From the NCBI RefSeq assembly GCF_051622035.1, contig NC_135360.1, forward strand, positions 9,600,001-9,664,000: 64,000 bases of DNA, in the 5' to 3' direction. This document shows, one piece after another, positions 46,892 to 58,646 of this stretch. The position numbers and the translations under genes were made by a program. This stretch comes from Arctopsyche grandis. Lineage: Eukaryota > Arthropoda > Insecta > Trichoptera > Hydropsychidae. The notes under the pieces were generated by a model. It ran no database searches. It was not told the origin of the DNA and worked only from the letters and a program-made list of their open reading frames with translations. Within the stretch, counting starts at the first letter, position 1, and every line of letters begins with the position of its first letter.

Positions 46892-46899
46892 TAACTTGT

Positions 46900-47000
46900 A
46901 CGTGTTGTGAATCAGCAAATTGATCCAGATCGACCATCACCTGTTAGACTTTGCCAATTTATCTTGACTTAATTGTTTTAACGGTTTAATAAAAAAAACA
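46900..47000 (+). repeat. SINE core fragment
   Basis: GATCCAGATCGACCATCACC...CTTTGCCAATTTATCTTGAC, TTAATTGTTTTAACGGTTTA: the shared core only, diverged. Starts 6 bp after the TAA of the Harbinger-like MITE. Confidence 0.6.
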
Positions 47001-47439
47001 ATGATGCGGATAGTTAGAGGTCGATCAATTTATAAAGTCCTACGGAAAATATGTGCACGCTAGGATATTGTACTGACCTTTGCTTTTAAGCACACTTTCC
47101 AAGGAGTAGGGGGTAGGCCTTCATAAATCGAACTACCTCTATTTAACTAACAAGGATAGTTAATGATTCATAAATGGTTGGTATATTGAAGAAATTTAGG
47201 TAAAGATCTATTAAACCTCTACTGAAAATGCATACAAGAGGATAGAATAGGACTATATAGTTACTTAAATTACGCTATGGATTGTTTGTTTGTTTTAAGC
47301 CCCTGGCCAATGTCACGGGTCGAATCAATATAGGATGACATTGCTTAATTACTGTGGGTTTTTTCGATTCGAATTGAAAAATGTTCTTATCTTAATACGT
47401 CACCGAAAAAGTAAAAAAGGAAATCACACGATCTTGTGC

Positions 47440-47760
47440 ATTACTAAACGAAAACTGCAAACGTTGCAAGTGCTTCGGCTGTTTCAGCTGAAACGGGGCA
47501 TTAGAACAATCCTCCAGAACTTTGTACCGGAAGTAGGTACACAAGAGTGGAGGCTGTGTGAACGGTGTGGGAAAAGCACGGATGACGGGGAAGCAGTTCA
47601 CGTGTGACTGCACCGATGCACGGGCAAGCTTTAGTACCGCGGTCCTGAAGGGGTTAAATCCGGCTAAGCCAATAAGGGAGGTTTGCTACCCATAGCTCGC
47701 AACATGGAAAACCACTCAAAACTCTCCGGGATACTCCATGTGTCGTCGTTATCCAGCATC
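47440..47760 (+). pseudogene. possible LINE ORF2 C-terminal zinc-knuckle remnant
   Basis: The plus strand reads EWRLCERCGKSTDDGEAVHV, stops, and continues in another frame (CTDARASFSTAVLKGLNPAK). The CxxC...H...C spacing after a short Trp/Arg segment resembles the C-terminal Cys/His motif of Jockey- or R1-type LINEs. The match is by pattern only. Confidence 0.35.
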
Positions 47761-47929
47761 TTCTATCGGATTTTTCCATTTTGATGCTTTTGTCTACCAA
47801 TCAATGAAAATTGTCAGTCTACATATGTGTGCATATTTCAATTGTGAAAAAACCAATCGGCATACAACCATTCAAAATACATGTAGATTTAAAATATGAG
47901 TTGTGTTAGTGGCTACTTTTTCATTAAAG

Positions 47930-48205
47930 ACATAACAAGCGTATTTGATATAGTAGAGAGAGTGAAGAGATTGGCAATGGGCTGGTCACGTAACTACAAC
48001 TAAGGTGGACAAAATAAGTGCTGATATGTTACCTGAGAGAATGTAATAATGAAAGAAAGGCAGAAAGGTAGATAGATGGGTGGATGACATTAGAAAAATG
48101 TGAGATGTATAAGGTGAGATGTATAAGAGTTGCGCAAAACAGAGACGAATAGAAGCATGTTGGAGAAGCGTTCATCCAGCAGTGAATGGCTGTAAATGAT
48201 GATGA
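47930..48205 (+). pseudogene. RTE-like LINE 3' end, decayed
   Basis: Same 3' region as 19720-19995: VERVKRLAMGWSR-type reading, GAGAATGTAATAATGAAAGA, GATGGGTGGATGACATTAGA, TTCATCCAGCAGTGAATGGC, then AAATGATGATGATTAAA. Frameshifts and stops throughout. Confidence 0.75.
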
Positions 48206-49487
48206 TTAAAGACACAATCCAAATCCAAAGACATCTAGAAATTATTGGAAATATCCTTAGTTCCCGAAACGCGTTCGTTCAGAAAGACAGGAATAAAAAC
48301 GGTTCTATGCATAGTTTGTATAGTGTTTTATCTCACAAAGGCGTATTTTACCAATTATATTCGTCAACTCTTCTGTGTATCACGCGTTAGATCGGTGCAA
48401 CAAAAAATCGTAAGAAATAATAGTGAAAATGTAAGAGGACGTTATATCCTGATCATATTTTCTAACAATTTCATTCCTATTCTTTTATCTTATTACTTTT
48501 TTTACCGATTTCTTGCGAAACAAATCTAACGCGTTATAGGAGGGTTCACAGTATAGCAATGACGTAACTACTATGACTCGGAGATATGCGGTGCATGTGG
48601 GCCCTTGGGGTTGGGGGTCCCCAGGAGGCATGATCTATAAAGTCAATTTTATTTTTATTTTTGAGAAAAAAGATAAAAGTTGTTAATAAAAAAAAGATAC
48701 ATTTATACGATAGCAAAAGCAATGGTTTTACAATTCCGAAAGTAACAATGCGCTTTCATTTATTGGCTGTGAAGGTACGAAATTAGCTTCAAAGTGCATT
48801 TTAAAATAATAAAATAAGGAAAGAAGCAAAGGTTTCTTTATTTTCTATGAGTTGTTGTGCTTCGAAATTGATGATCTAGTGGCAGCACTAGATCATCAAC
48901 TTGATGATTATTGTCAATACAACATAGACATTATTGTCATATGATTGTAATGACCAATTCTAATTTGTATTGTACAATTTTGCATGAAAATAAATTTTGT
49001 GGCAAAATTTAAAAATGTGTACATAATACAATACTACGATTGGAATTTTATTTAAAAAAATAAAGCAGGGAAAAAAACGATGAGTGACATTTCATTGTAA
49101 CGATGTCGGTTCCATGAAAATTGATAACATTGAATGGACAAAAGGGTGGCTTAACCTTTTCCGGGTCAAAGCGCTTACATGTAAACTGTCGCCTCGTATC
49201 GCAATTCCGAAAAGGAAATTTTTTATCTATAATCGCATTCAATTCAAAAATAAAACCAAAAAATGCATTTTCATACTCGTCAGATTTTATACGATCATAT
49301 ACATATATAATATCGCTATTCTGTGTGTATGCGGTGCATCTGAGATAACGCTCGCCGAAATATAATAGTCGTTTCGATTCGACATACATATGTACGTCAC
49401 AGCTAAAACAATGCCAACAAAACGAATATAATAACAAAAGAAAAAAACTTCTATATATACTGTTTGCTACCAATCTTTCCTCTAGAC
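48206..49487. other. no supported gene; one hAT-like end and one hairpin
   Basis: CAATGACGTAACTACTATGA...GTGGGCCC (48555-48605) resembles one end of a CAGTGGCGTAACTA-type MITE; no partner end was found. A perfect 14-bp hairpin, TTGATGATCTAGTG-gcag-CACTAGATCATCAA, lies at 48868-48899. ORFs at 49048-49521 and 49084-49365 overlap on opposite strands and are unsupported. Confidence 0.35.
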
Positions 49488-49842
49488 CAAGCCTGGGCAA
49501 ACTTTTTGGATGAAGGGCCACATTAGAAATTAAAAATGAGCGGCAGGCCGCAAGTAAAATACTATTTTTAGATATACATTATTTATTATCGTGAAAGAAA
49601 TTAAAACATTTTTTTTTAAATTTCATTTAAAACAACAATTTATTTTGACGAACGAAACTGTTTTACGTTTTTAACAGTTTTTTAATTTCAGGAGAAAATT
49701 TTGTAGTTGAAATTCTTAAAAATGCTTGTAAATTTTCATCTGTGATGCTTGATTGTAAAGAATTTTTATTGATATTCATGATTGAAAATGTTTGTTTACA
49801 TTTTTTTTAACAAAATCTCTAAGTTTGTCGAATTTTTCCGTA

Positions 49843-50369
49843 TTAAGAGGGCTATACACCCGAAACCTTAATTTTGTTACCGTTCCTTTCTTCGATATAT
49901 ATATTGAGTGTATGTATATATTGAGTGAATGCGACAATATATATCAATATATATATTGAGTGAATGCGACAGTTGCGCTTCGACCAGATAAAACGTATTT
50001 TAAATTGACAAAATCGAGGTTTCGTATTCTACTATTTTCTCCTCCAAAACTGGACCAATTTTTAAAAAAATTTGATCATCGGTATGAGAAAAATACTTTG
50101 TGCATCTATCGGCATATTTTTTTTAAATCGACCGTTAAATAAGCACGCTGGACTCGTTTCGTGGGTGTAAAAAAGAGGCGATTTTATAGATTTTTGGCGG
50201 CTCCTAGCTCATATAAAAAATAATTTATCAAAAAAAATAAAACGATAGATGCACCCCAATGGTGGATATCCATAGCATATTAAAAAATAATTTCTCTAGT
50301 GCCATCATTGAGGAAGGGAGAAGTATAGTACGTTTGTATGGACAAGGCGCTGCTGTCCAGCCCTCTTAA
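49843..50369 (+). mobile_element. piggyBac-like MITE copy B, nested in the hAT
   Basis: TTAA at 49843-49846 and 50366-50369; ends GAGGGCTATACACC and (read backwards) GAGGGCTGGACAGC. It is the inverted counterpart of 42158-42677. The shared sequence includes CGAGGTTTCGTATTCTACTA and CAAGGCG(C)TGCTGTCCAGCC. The TTAA duplication is exact. Confidence 0.93.
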
Positions 50370-50557
50370 GGGCGTTGTAAAATTTGCAAATTTCTTCATG
50401 ACGGTGTAATTCCTTTAAATCAGCATCCCACTGTAAATATATAATCTTAATTTATATCTCCGTCGATACGCTATCAATATATGTATATTGCAATTGATCT
50501 CGTATAATTCCGAAGTCTATCTCAATTTTTCGGAAGTCGCCGAATCTTCATGGAAAC

Positions 50558-51420
50558 TCACCACTTATGTAAATCGTTGATAATTTCACCATATTCTTCA
50601 AATTTATTTTCTGGTATCTTCAGCAATGTCATGGTTGAAAAGTGGTCCACCCGTTTAATCAATAAATGGTGAAGAAACAGTCGTAGTTTTAATTTAATTG
50701 CATTCAAACTTTTCACCATATCATGGACATATAAATTTTCCCCTTGGAACACTGTGATGAAAGTATTTAAATGTGTCACGATGTCCAAAGTAAATGCAAA
50801 ATCACACAGCCAGTCATTAACAGTTAATTCGGGGAAGTTGATAATATTTATCATTTCTAAAAATAGAACGATTTCTTCTCTTGTATCCCATACTCGCCGA
50901 ATAACCAAATTCAATAACTTGAAGGAAAGCAATAAATTGTCTGTGTTTCAAGCCACTCGATCGTATTAAATTTACAAGTTTAATAATACAAGATGTCACA
51001 TGTTCAACTTTTAACACATTTTTGCACAATACTTGTTGATGTACATATAATACAATGAATCATAATTAAATTGTAATCAGGACAATTTTCGCAAATTTAT
51101 CCTGGATTTTCTTTAATAGTCCAATATTTTTACCGGTCCAACTTGGTGTGCCATGAGTTGTTATTTTTTTAAGCAATTAACAACTTTTTCAAAAATATCA
51201 GCTCCTGTTGTTTGAAGTGATTCCGATGACAAAAGCTCTTCAATAATTTCAAATTTAGAGTTACATCCGCGAATGAAAATTAATAACTTCGGTATCTTTT
51301 CGATCATTACTTTCGTCGAAAGCTATCGAGTACCATGAGATCGATTGTAATATTGATGATAATTGCTTATTAAAATTAGTATTCTAGTTTGCCGTCTAGT
51401 TTAGCCCAAATTTCAATTAT
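50558..51420 (-). pseudogene. broken hAT transposase coding region
   Basis: The longest open parts are 50558-50932 (124 codons) and 50817-51029 (70 codons) in different frames, with further relics up to 51420 (SWYSIAFDESNDRK, then FH). That DES motif, followed by the WDTREEI and DWLCDFAF blocks, is in the N-to-C order of the hAT catalytic domain. Frameshifts between blocks and the loss of the C-terminal third by the MITE insertion rule out activity. Confidence 0.8.
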
Positions 51421-51577
51421 ATCTTATGTCAGAAACGATAAACCATTTAACAAATCAACAAAAATTTTTTAGATCAGAAAAAGTAACTTTTTTTAATTTT
51501 GCTCGCGGGCCGCACCAAAAAACTCGGCGGGCCGCATGCGGCCCGCGGGCTGCGGTTTGCCCAGGCCTGCTCTAGAC

Positions 51578-51711
51578 CAATAGACGGCGCTAAGTCTCTG
51601 AGCATTTACTGCCATCTATTGAAAATTTATTTAATTAATTTTTCTATTGGTGTTTTATATTGTTTACATATATGTAGGTAGGTGGTAGTTTTTACTACCA
51701 TATTAAACAAT

Positions 51712-51745
<34 letters not shown>

Positions 51746-53245
51746 AAAGGTATTTGAAAAAAATTGGACCACATGCGGATCGAATACAGGACAGACACAT
51801 TTCTTTTAATTTTTTTGCCAACACCCATGCGATGATATTTAATCAGGTACAATACTAGTATCAAATATAATAATATATTCATTTTTATTTTTAATTATAA
51901 TAAGAGGTGAAAAATTGATTTGAAATCCAAAAGCGTCAGTTTCCCTTTACATTAACTTTTGTATACAATTTTAGTAATTGATGTAATAACTTTTAATATT
52001 ATTAATGAATATCGTGGATCAAATCGTGAATATACTCCTAAACATCACTAAATTGTATTACTGCGACTTAAATTTCGGGACGAGCTGTTATGTACATATA
52101 CGAATGTAGTGTAATTTAATGCAGTTGAGCGTTGGCGCGTGCTCCATATAATATGCAATCTTCGTAATGATGACATTTATCTGGTAATCTACCTACGCCC
52201 TTGCATTATTACCCGACCGCAATATACGACTCAGATTTGAACAAAAAGTTCAAAGATCGATTTAAATATTCAAATAAATTACGTACATACTTACAGTAAG
52301 TCTTGCACAATATGTACTCATGCTCACAATCCAACTTTTCTCTAACACAAAACAAGCTTCTATTGTTTTCAATATAAGCCTCGAGTCATAGTTAGGTTGA
52401 AAAAGCTAAAAATATTACAATGAGCAATAACCATACTGGTGTTCATGAATGCATACGACGTATAAAATAGGTGAATGCGATTAAAAACAAAACATGCAAT
52501 TCATAATAGCTAACCTTTATTCGACGGATTAAACGATAGGCTCCAAATTTTCACAGTAAAGATGTTCATAAGTCTCAGAAGGTTGAACGTTGAATGATTT
52601 AAGCCTTGGTATTCAAAATTTGATACAATTATATTATTTTAATGCTAATTGTAAGTCAATTTGATATATTTACATAAAGTTATACCATAATCTTTCGAGT
52701 GTCTTCGCAAATGGCGTCGCAGCGGCCATCTTGTAACGGCACGCGCGATCAGCAATGAATTCAATTACGGCCGAGCTTACATCCCCGCTGATTGTGATTA
52801 ATGGGTCTGGACGAACAGGGACTTTGCCATATAAATAATGCACTTTATTCTCGCGTTGACAGCTTATTTTTACAATGGCCGGTAGCTTTCTTTAATGGCC
52901 GGAGAGCTTATTTTTAGCAAGATTGAACTGAACCTCAAAAGTACTGATGTGAATACTCATGCATGATTTACAGCCGCTTCCGACGTTTTGGACGGGTAAA
53001 TGAAAACTCCTTTGAATTGATGAGATGATTGTGACTTTACCGAGTAAAATCTAGCAAAATTTATTAACATAATATAAAAAATAGCTTACATTGTATTTAT
53101 TTCACTCTTCTTTAAATCATTTATTTAAAACAACCAACAAAAAACACAATCCTTGTCGATCCATTCAACTCGGCTTGGAGTGGTCATGATGCCTGAAATG
53201 AATCGTAAAATCAAATTTAAAAAAGTTAATTGTAAAAGTCATATG
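51578..53245. other. no supported gene; short (AT)n tract
   Basis: An (AT)n tract of about 28 bases lies at 51714-51741. The rest is AT-rich. At 52890-52990 CpG-poor sequence of moderate G+C, nothing recognised. Confidence 0.35.
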
Positions 53246-53253
53246 TATTTTTT

Positions 53254-53446
53254 CGGTCTCCGTGAGGAGACAGAATGTTAAATTACAGAAAACGCAAATA
53301 TTGGTAAGCAAAGATCGAAAATCGAAAGATCTTAAGATGTACCGTTTACCATGCAGCATTTTTTTTTGATCTTTCGATTTTCGATCTTTGCCTTCCGATA
53401 TTTGTGTTTTCTGTAATTTAACATTCTGTCTCGTCACGTAGACCCG
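53254..53446. mobile_element. palindromic MITE, 193 bp, exact 8-bp duplication
   Basis: Almost the whole element is an inverted repeat: left CGGTCTCCGTGAGGAGACAG, right read backwards CGGGTCTACGTGACGAGACA, with arms matching on to GATCTTTCGATTTTCGATCT near the centre. Flanked by TATTTTTT at 53246-53253 and 53447-53454. An 8-bp duplication suggests hAT or a similar superfamily, though the CGG ends are not the usual CAG. Confidence 0.88.
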
Positions 53447-53454
53447 TATTTTTT

Positions 53455-56400
53455 ATATGTAGTTTCTTATACTTACTTTTTAAGTATTGAACTGGATTTC
53501 ACAACACATATTTTCCAAGACATATTCTTTCTACACACCTAAGAAAGAAAATACTAATTAAGTTAAAATAATTTTAATTTAATGATAAACTCTTTGTTGG
53601 GACGAACCTTTAAGAACAGTCAAAACAGAATAAAGTACTGCATTAATTCGTTTACTAGTTTTTGCTGGCCTGAATTCAACTCCTCATAAACCCATAACCT
53701 TAAAAAACAATCGAAAATGATACATTAAAATCTCATTTGAATGATCATTGAAAAATTTTACGTCAAATGACTGTGATCGGATATTTCTCCTTTACATTGA
53801 CAAACATATTTCTGAAAATTTTAATGATACTTACGTTGTTATATTCGAGAGCTTCACATTGTCATGGGTAGTGTTCGGAGACTACCTAAAAATTCACACA
53901 ATACTGACTTATCTTTTGTGTTATTACTTTCATAATGTATCATATATTTCATTCCAAAACCAAAGTTAAAAAGTTGTATCACAATTATTTATGCAAAGTA
54001 AACTATTGACTGATTTTACAAATATTATGTATTAGCATTTTTAGTTGAAGAAATTCAATAAATCTTTTACAAAGTACAAAAAAAAATGTATGACTCTCAT
54101 AGCAAATAAAGTTAACTCATTGTTGCTATGACTTATTAAATTACATTAATCTTTTTTTTTTAAATATAATAAAATGAAATATGTAGTCGCAGAAGAAATT
54201 GACCTAGTTTTATATAACTTTGAACAGTACCTTTGGGTGTTGTCAATCGCAAAGCAATACAATTGGCATTTTGCGTAAAATCATGGTAGTTTTACATGTT
54301 TTTATCGTTCAATTTCACAAAATTCGATCAGTTGGCATACCTTTCAATGAAAATCTTTTGAGTTGATACATAAAGACTACGATGACCACTCACGTCATTG
54401 GTCCATTACTTTTTGTTTTCAACATCAAAGGCAAAAAGCATATAGATAAGTTATTAGTTATTTTCCTACAATTACTCTTGTTTTTGTTTCAACTTTTATT
54501 GTTTTGTTTTAATGAAAAAATTATTTAAATTTTTAACTTGAAATCGTTTCAAAAAAAATTTTTTTTATGTAACAAGAAAACTTTAAAAACTATTCAGACT
54601 ATTTAGTCATAAGAAATTAATTTTTTTTTAATTTATATTGAATTGAAATTTAACTTGAAGCATACCTCAAATAGGTTAACGATTATAATATAGTTTTGAT
54701 ATTTAAACAAATATATTAAGATTTTATAGCTACCATTTTTATTATTATCAAATGTATTATTTTGAAATACAAGAAATATGTGTAAAAAAAACTTGCTTTT
54801 CAGACTTAAAATGCAAATCTGCTTCCATAATAAACAAAGATAATGTTATTATATATAAATAAAAACTTTTTAAATAATGTAACATTTAAAATATTTTTAG
54901 GTGGTGCTCGTGTAGTTCATTCTATACAAACCTCATCTTTTCATTGACTGAACCAACAATATAATTGTTTAACAGTAGTGAACAACACAATATATTGTGT
55001 TCAATTTTATAAATATGTGCTCTTTTCTATCAAGAAACTGTCCTCTGTGAAAATGAAAAATTGACATAATAATCATATACATAATATCTGTTCATCAAAA
55101 TAAATAATAACTAAATAATTTGTTATATCGAAATTACTGTTTGAATTTTATCTGTAATATTTCAATAGGTCAATTTTTTAAATTAACTATCCTTTTTTCG
55201 TTATTTATTTGCATTTAACTGAAATTAAGTTCGTTAAAACATAAAAACAATTGAGTCTTAGTAATTAATAAAAGAGTGATTGTAAAGATATGTAAAATAA
55301 ATATTGTAAATGTTGGAGTAATTCAAATAAAGCACAACAAATTTGTGAAAGATTGAAAATTGAATACGTCTTCATAAAAAGAAACGTTATTCAAAAAGTT
55401 TAAAATTCCTAGAATGCATTCGAAACCTTATACAAATCTCACACTTTGCGCATAGGATTTTGAGAAGTTTGAAATGATTTCTGTGGAATATTTTTCTTTA
55501 TCTTCGTATCTTTTAGAACTATCTATCCATGTATTATGAAAATCTTTTTAATGTATTACAATTTTTTATGTAAAGCTGGTGATATCACTTCGTCCTACAA
55601 AGACATTAGAGCTGCATTAAAAATAAATGTAATGTATCGAGTCAATATTTAGCTAGATTTTCAATCAAATAAAACGATAAATATATATAATTCAAATGTG
55701 TAAAAAATAGTTGAAATTATGAAATAATTATTTCTCCACTTGATTAAGAACAAACTCATTTTTAAAAAAAATATCTATTACTATAACTACGATTACATTT
55801 TGACTGAATTTGAGAAGAAAAATGCATCCATCAGATACTTTGTGTTTCTCTTATTGTAATTTCAATACATTTGTTTATCATTCTGAAAGTGGAAATAAAT
55901 TAAAATGTTTAATAAATATGCAAGTATATTCAAACAGTGCATTTGATTCAATGTCCTGAATATAATTGAATTTGACGAATACGAAATCGACTTATAATCC
56001 TGATAGAACTCTGAAAAAGTTAAAGTATCAATATATTATTTATATAACGAAATATTATTTAACCATTTCCATACACAAATGACAAGCAGCTACATTTTTT
56101 TCAGTCATATATCAAATAAGATTTCACAATATATTATAATTCACTTCGATCTTACATACATTGGTTGTTATATGAATAAGCCAGGTTCACGTTGTATTAA
56201 AACAAAAAATATATGATATGTTTTAATTTTAATTATAAGATTCGTCAATTTTGAATCGAATTTTACATTATTGTATTGAACAGAACAACGGTAAGATTTG
56301 CAATATTGATTAATTACAATACATTTAAGACTATAAAAGTGTGCCGTTTTTTAAGCACTGGAGTCGGGACAATACATTCACGTTTGTCCACACACATACT

Positions 56401-57012
56401 AAACAAGATAGAGAATCAAAATCCATGTAAATTATGCTGTTGATTCGAGTTTAACCAATCTGAAAAAAGATTCTTGCCTCTTATCAGTGTAAATCAGAGG
56501 AAAAAACATCAAATTATTAAATATAACTTATAAAAACAAAATAAAAATCAAATAAACATCAAGTTTGTTATCAAATGTTCTTCAAAAATTACACTTATCA
56601 CTTCATTTTGTTAATTTTTACAAAAGTAATTAATTGCTTTTATTTTATAAAATTGAGCTGAAAATAAATATCGCAACAGACTAAATTTTACAAATAAATT
56701 TACGCTCGGCAAAAAATGTATTAAGGGAACTATAGAGTACATAAAAATTGCATGAAAAGTAAATGATAGTATTTTTTGAGAGATTGACGAAAACACATCT
56801 TCACATTCAGATCAGCTAATAAATTTATTTAAAAAAAAATTGTTCACAATACAAAATTTTATGGCAATTTGAAACATATTTACGCATCCAAATCAAATTT
56901 TTGTATATATTTATTAGAGTTTCTTTTTTTTAAATATAAAATCATAGTGAGATTTCGTTTTTCTTAAATAATATACATGCTATTGTGTGAATTTTAACCA
57001 TTTCCATTCATC
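53455..57012. other. repeat-poor AT-rich block, no gene seen
   Basis: About 3.5 kb with no SINE, Helitron, MITE or ACATACAT tract recognised, unlike the rest of the window. It lies downstream (minus sense) of the prion-like gene. No codon-like ORF: the longest (53748-53969) is Phe/Tyr/Ile-rich. Confidence 0.45.
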
Positions 57013-57013
57013 A

Positions 57014-57363
57014 TCAGTGGCGTAACTTTTCTAATATACATACTAATACAAAAAATTTAATCACCTAGGAATTATTCAAATGTTTCAAGGGAAAGAAAAA
57101 ATACAACAATATTTTACTGTTATAGTAATAATTAAATCCATATCAAGGTATTTTTCATTTAAAATACAAATAGGTTAATCTTAAGCTATAAAGCATTGTA
57201 CACATTTTATTCAACAGTAAAATTGATCTCTTAAGTATTTTTAATAATTCGGTAATCCCTGTATTGTCGACCAATTGCACCTCGTTACAGAACTTACACT
57301 TCACTAATCATATGCTTATTGAATACTGAATCACTCCGTCTTCACGTCATAGTTACGCCACCG
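57014..57363. mobile_element. hAT-like MITE candidate with GTGGCGTAACT ends
   Basis: CAGTGGCGTAACTTTTC at 57014 and, read backwards from 57363, CGGTGGCGTAACTATG. The inverted ends are about 14 bp, with an AT-rich interior. No target duplication identified. Confidence 0.45.
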
Positions 57364-57934
57364 ATAACAAAATAATTCTCAGAAATGTATCGACATAAAC
57401 TCCACTGTTCACATAAAAAAGAGAATAAATAGTTGAATGACGAATAAAACATCAGTATACACCTTACAAAAAATAATCATCACGGTGTGTGACAACGTTT
57501 TTAATTCTATCCACATAATAAATAAGATGTCATATTTACATCTTTTTGTAATGTCATATAAATATTATAATTTAATGGGTCGTTGCGTCATGAATTGAAA
57601 CTTTCAAGTATACACATGATTTTTGTTTATTAAATCCGTCAATCAATGACAGTATACACAAATACAATAGATGCAAGTCATGTTGGTGAGGAGAAAAAAA
57701 ATATTTATCAGTCAATTTCTTATTTTGTTGTTTTAGAACGTTTTAATATGTATTCATATAAACCATGAGAGTCTACATAAAGCCCGGAGACGGGTAAAAG
57801 TGGTTGGTTGCACAACATATACAAATACACACATCATAAGCATACATACATATGTGTTAAAAGTAATATTTATAATACTTTTTCACATTATTCATGTAAC
57901 TCACCATTTTATCACACTTCCTAGTAGATTTAAT

Positions 57935-58008
57935 TCAATAATAAGCCGGTGCTCCACCGTATTCCGGCTTTGCCGAGTAGTCCACAGACGCTCCATAAGC
58001 GTGCGAGT
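57935..58008 (-). CDS. prion-like RGG/GPM protein, coding exon 8 (C-terminus)
   Basis: Last exon: acceptor AATTTCAG (AG at 58010-58009), then DSHAYGASVDYSAKPEYGGA ending PAYY and TGA at 57937-57935. Its phase fits exon 7 (one carried base). An aromatic, small-residue end like this is usual in low-complexity RNA-associated proteins. The 3' UTR runs leftward; an AATAAA on the minus strand at 57631-57626 is a possible poly(A) signal, but such hexamers are common in this AT-rich sequence. Confidence 0.85.
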
Positions 58009-58114
58009 CTGAAATTGCCAACACAGTCAACGTTTAAAAATGTACACACATAAACACACCCAAACTGGTCTCATTACAATACAAAACATGAACAATCATC
58101 GTATCAGATATTAC

Positions 58115-58284
58115 CATAAGAAGAATACGCAGTTTGTTGCACTGGCGGCGGTTGTTGATAAGAGACAGGCGTCGAATATTGAACTGGAGCGTACTGAGGT
58201 ACACCTGACTGATCGTACCCCGTAGCTGAAAGGTTGTACTGATCGGAGTACACCGGAGCCGATTCAGACGAAGGATATTGAGAG
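58115..58284 (-). CDS. prion-like RGG/GPM protein, coding exon 7
   Basis: Acceptor TTTTTTCAG, donor GTAATA (GT at 58114-58113). 170 nt in phase with exons 6 and 8. Encodes SSQYPSSESAPVYSDQYNLS, ATGYDQSGVPQYAPVQYST and PVSYQQPPPVQQTAYSSYG: tyrosines evenly spaced among Ser, Gln, Pro and Gly, the 'sticker and spacer' composition of phase-separating proteins such as FUS. No folded domain. Confidence 0.88.
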
Positions 58285-58361
58285 CTGAAAAAAGTTATCA
58301 ATCATACTTTAAATACAAAACATTGCAATTTTATAGTGCACCGAATCGAATTGCAGCGTAC

Positions 58362-58502
58362 CTGTAATCGGTCACTTCGTAGCCCTGCGTCGACTGCGGC
58401 ACCGCATTGGAATAAACCGGAGCCGAAGCGTAAGATGCACCGCCCTGGGAAGCTCCATACTGCAGATTGTTTCCCATATATCCGCTGTCGTTGGAATACG
58501 AG
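58362..58502 (-). CDS. prion-like RGG/GPM protein, coding exon 6
   Basis: Acceptor TTCCATCAG, donor GTACGC. 141 nt, which preserves the frame (a symmetric exon that could be skipped without a shift). Encodes SYSNDSGYMGNNLQYGASQG, GASYASAPVYSNAVPQSTQG and YEVTDY. Confidence 0.88.
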
Positions 58503-58577
58503 CTGATGGAAGTAATATAATTAAAAATGAGTAATATAATTAGAAAAGAGTGAATGAAATTTATTCAAATATAATAC

Positions 58578-58646
58578 CTCTGTGAATACTGTGTTTGCTG
58601 ATAAGATTCATTGGGAGTATTGTCATATTGCTGGTATCCAGAGTGA
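58578..58646 (-). CDS. prion-like RGG/GPM protein, coding exon 5
   Basis: Short exon of 69 nt: acceptor TGTTTTTCAG, donor GTATTA. Encodes HSGYQQYDNTPNESYQQTQY then SQ. Length divisible by three, so it too could be skipped in frame. Same phase at both borders as exon 6. Confidence 0.85.

Larger units (their letters stand above)
49488..51569 (-). mobile_element. hAT transposon with decayed transposase, exact 8-bp duplication
   Basis: Ends CAAGCCTGGGCAAACT and (read backwards) CAGGCCTGGGCAAACC, flanked by CTCTAGAC at 49480-49487 and 51570-51577. The right end is G+C-rich (GGGCCGC repeats), as in many hATs. The minus strand carries a broken transposase: at 50817-51029 VTSCIIKLVNLIRSSGLKHR; at 50558-50932 RRVWDTREEIVLFLEM, NDWLCDFAFTLDIVTHLN, LYVHDMVKSLNAIKLKLRLF. 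This matches the GTF2IRD2/ZBED-like branch of hAT transposases as I know it. A 527-bp MITE (49843-50369) is inserted in it. Without the insert the element is about 1.56 kb. Confidence 0.93.
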
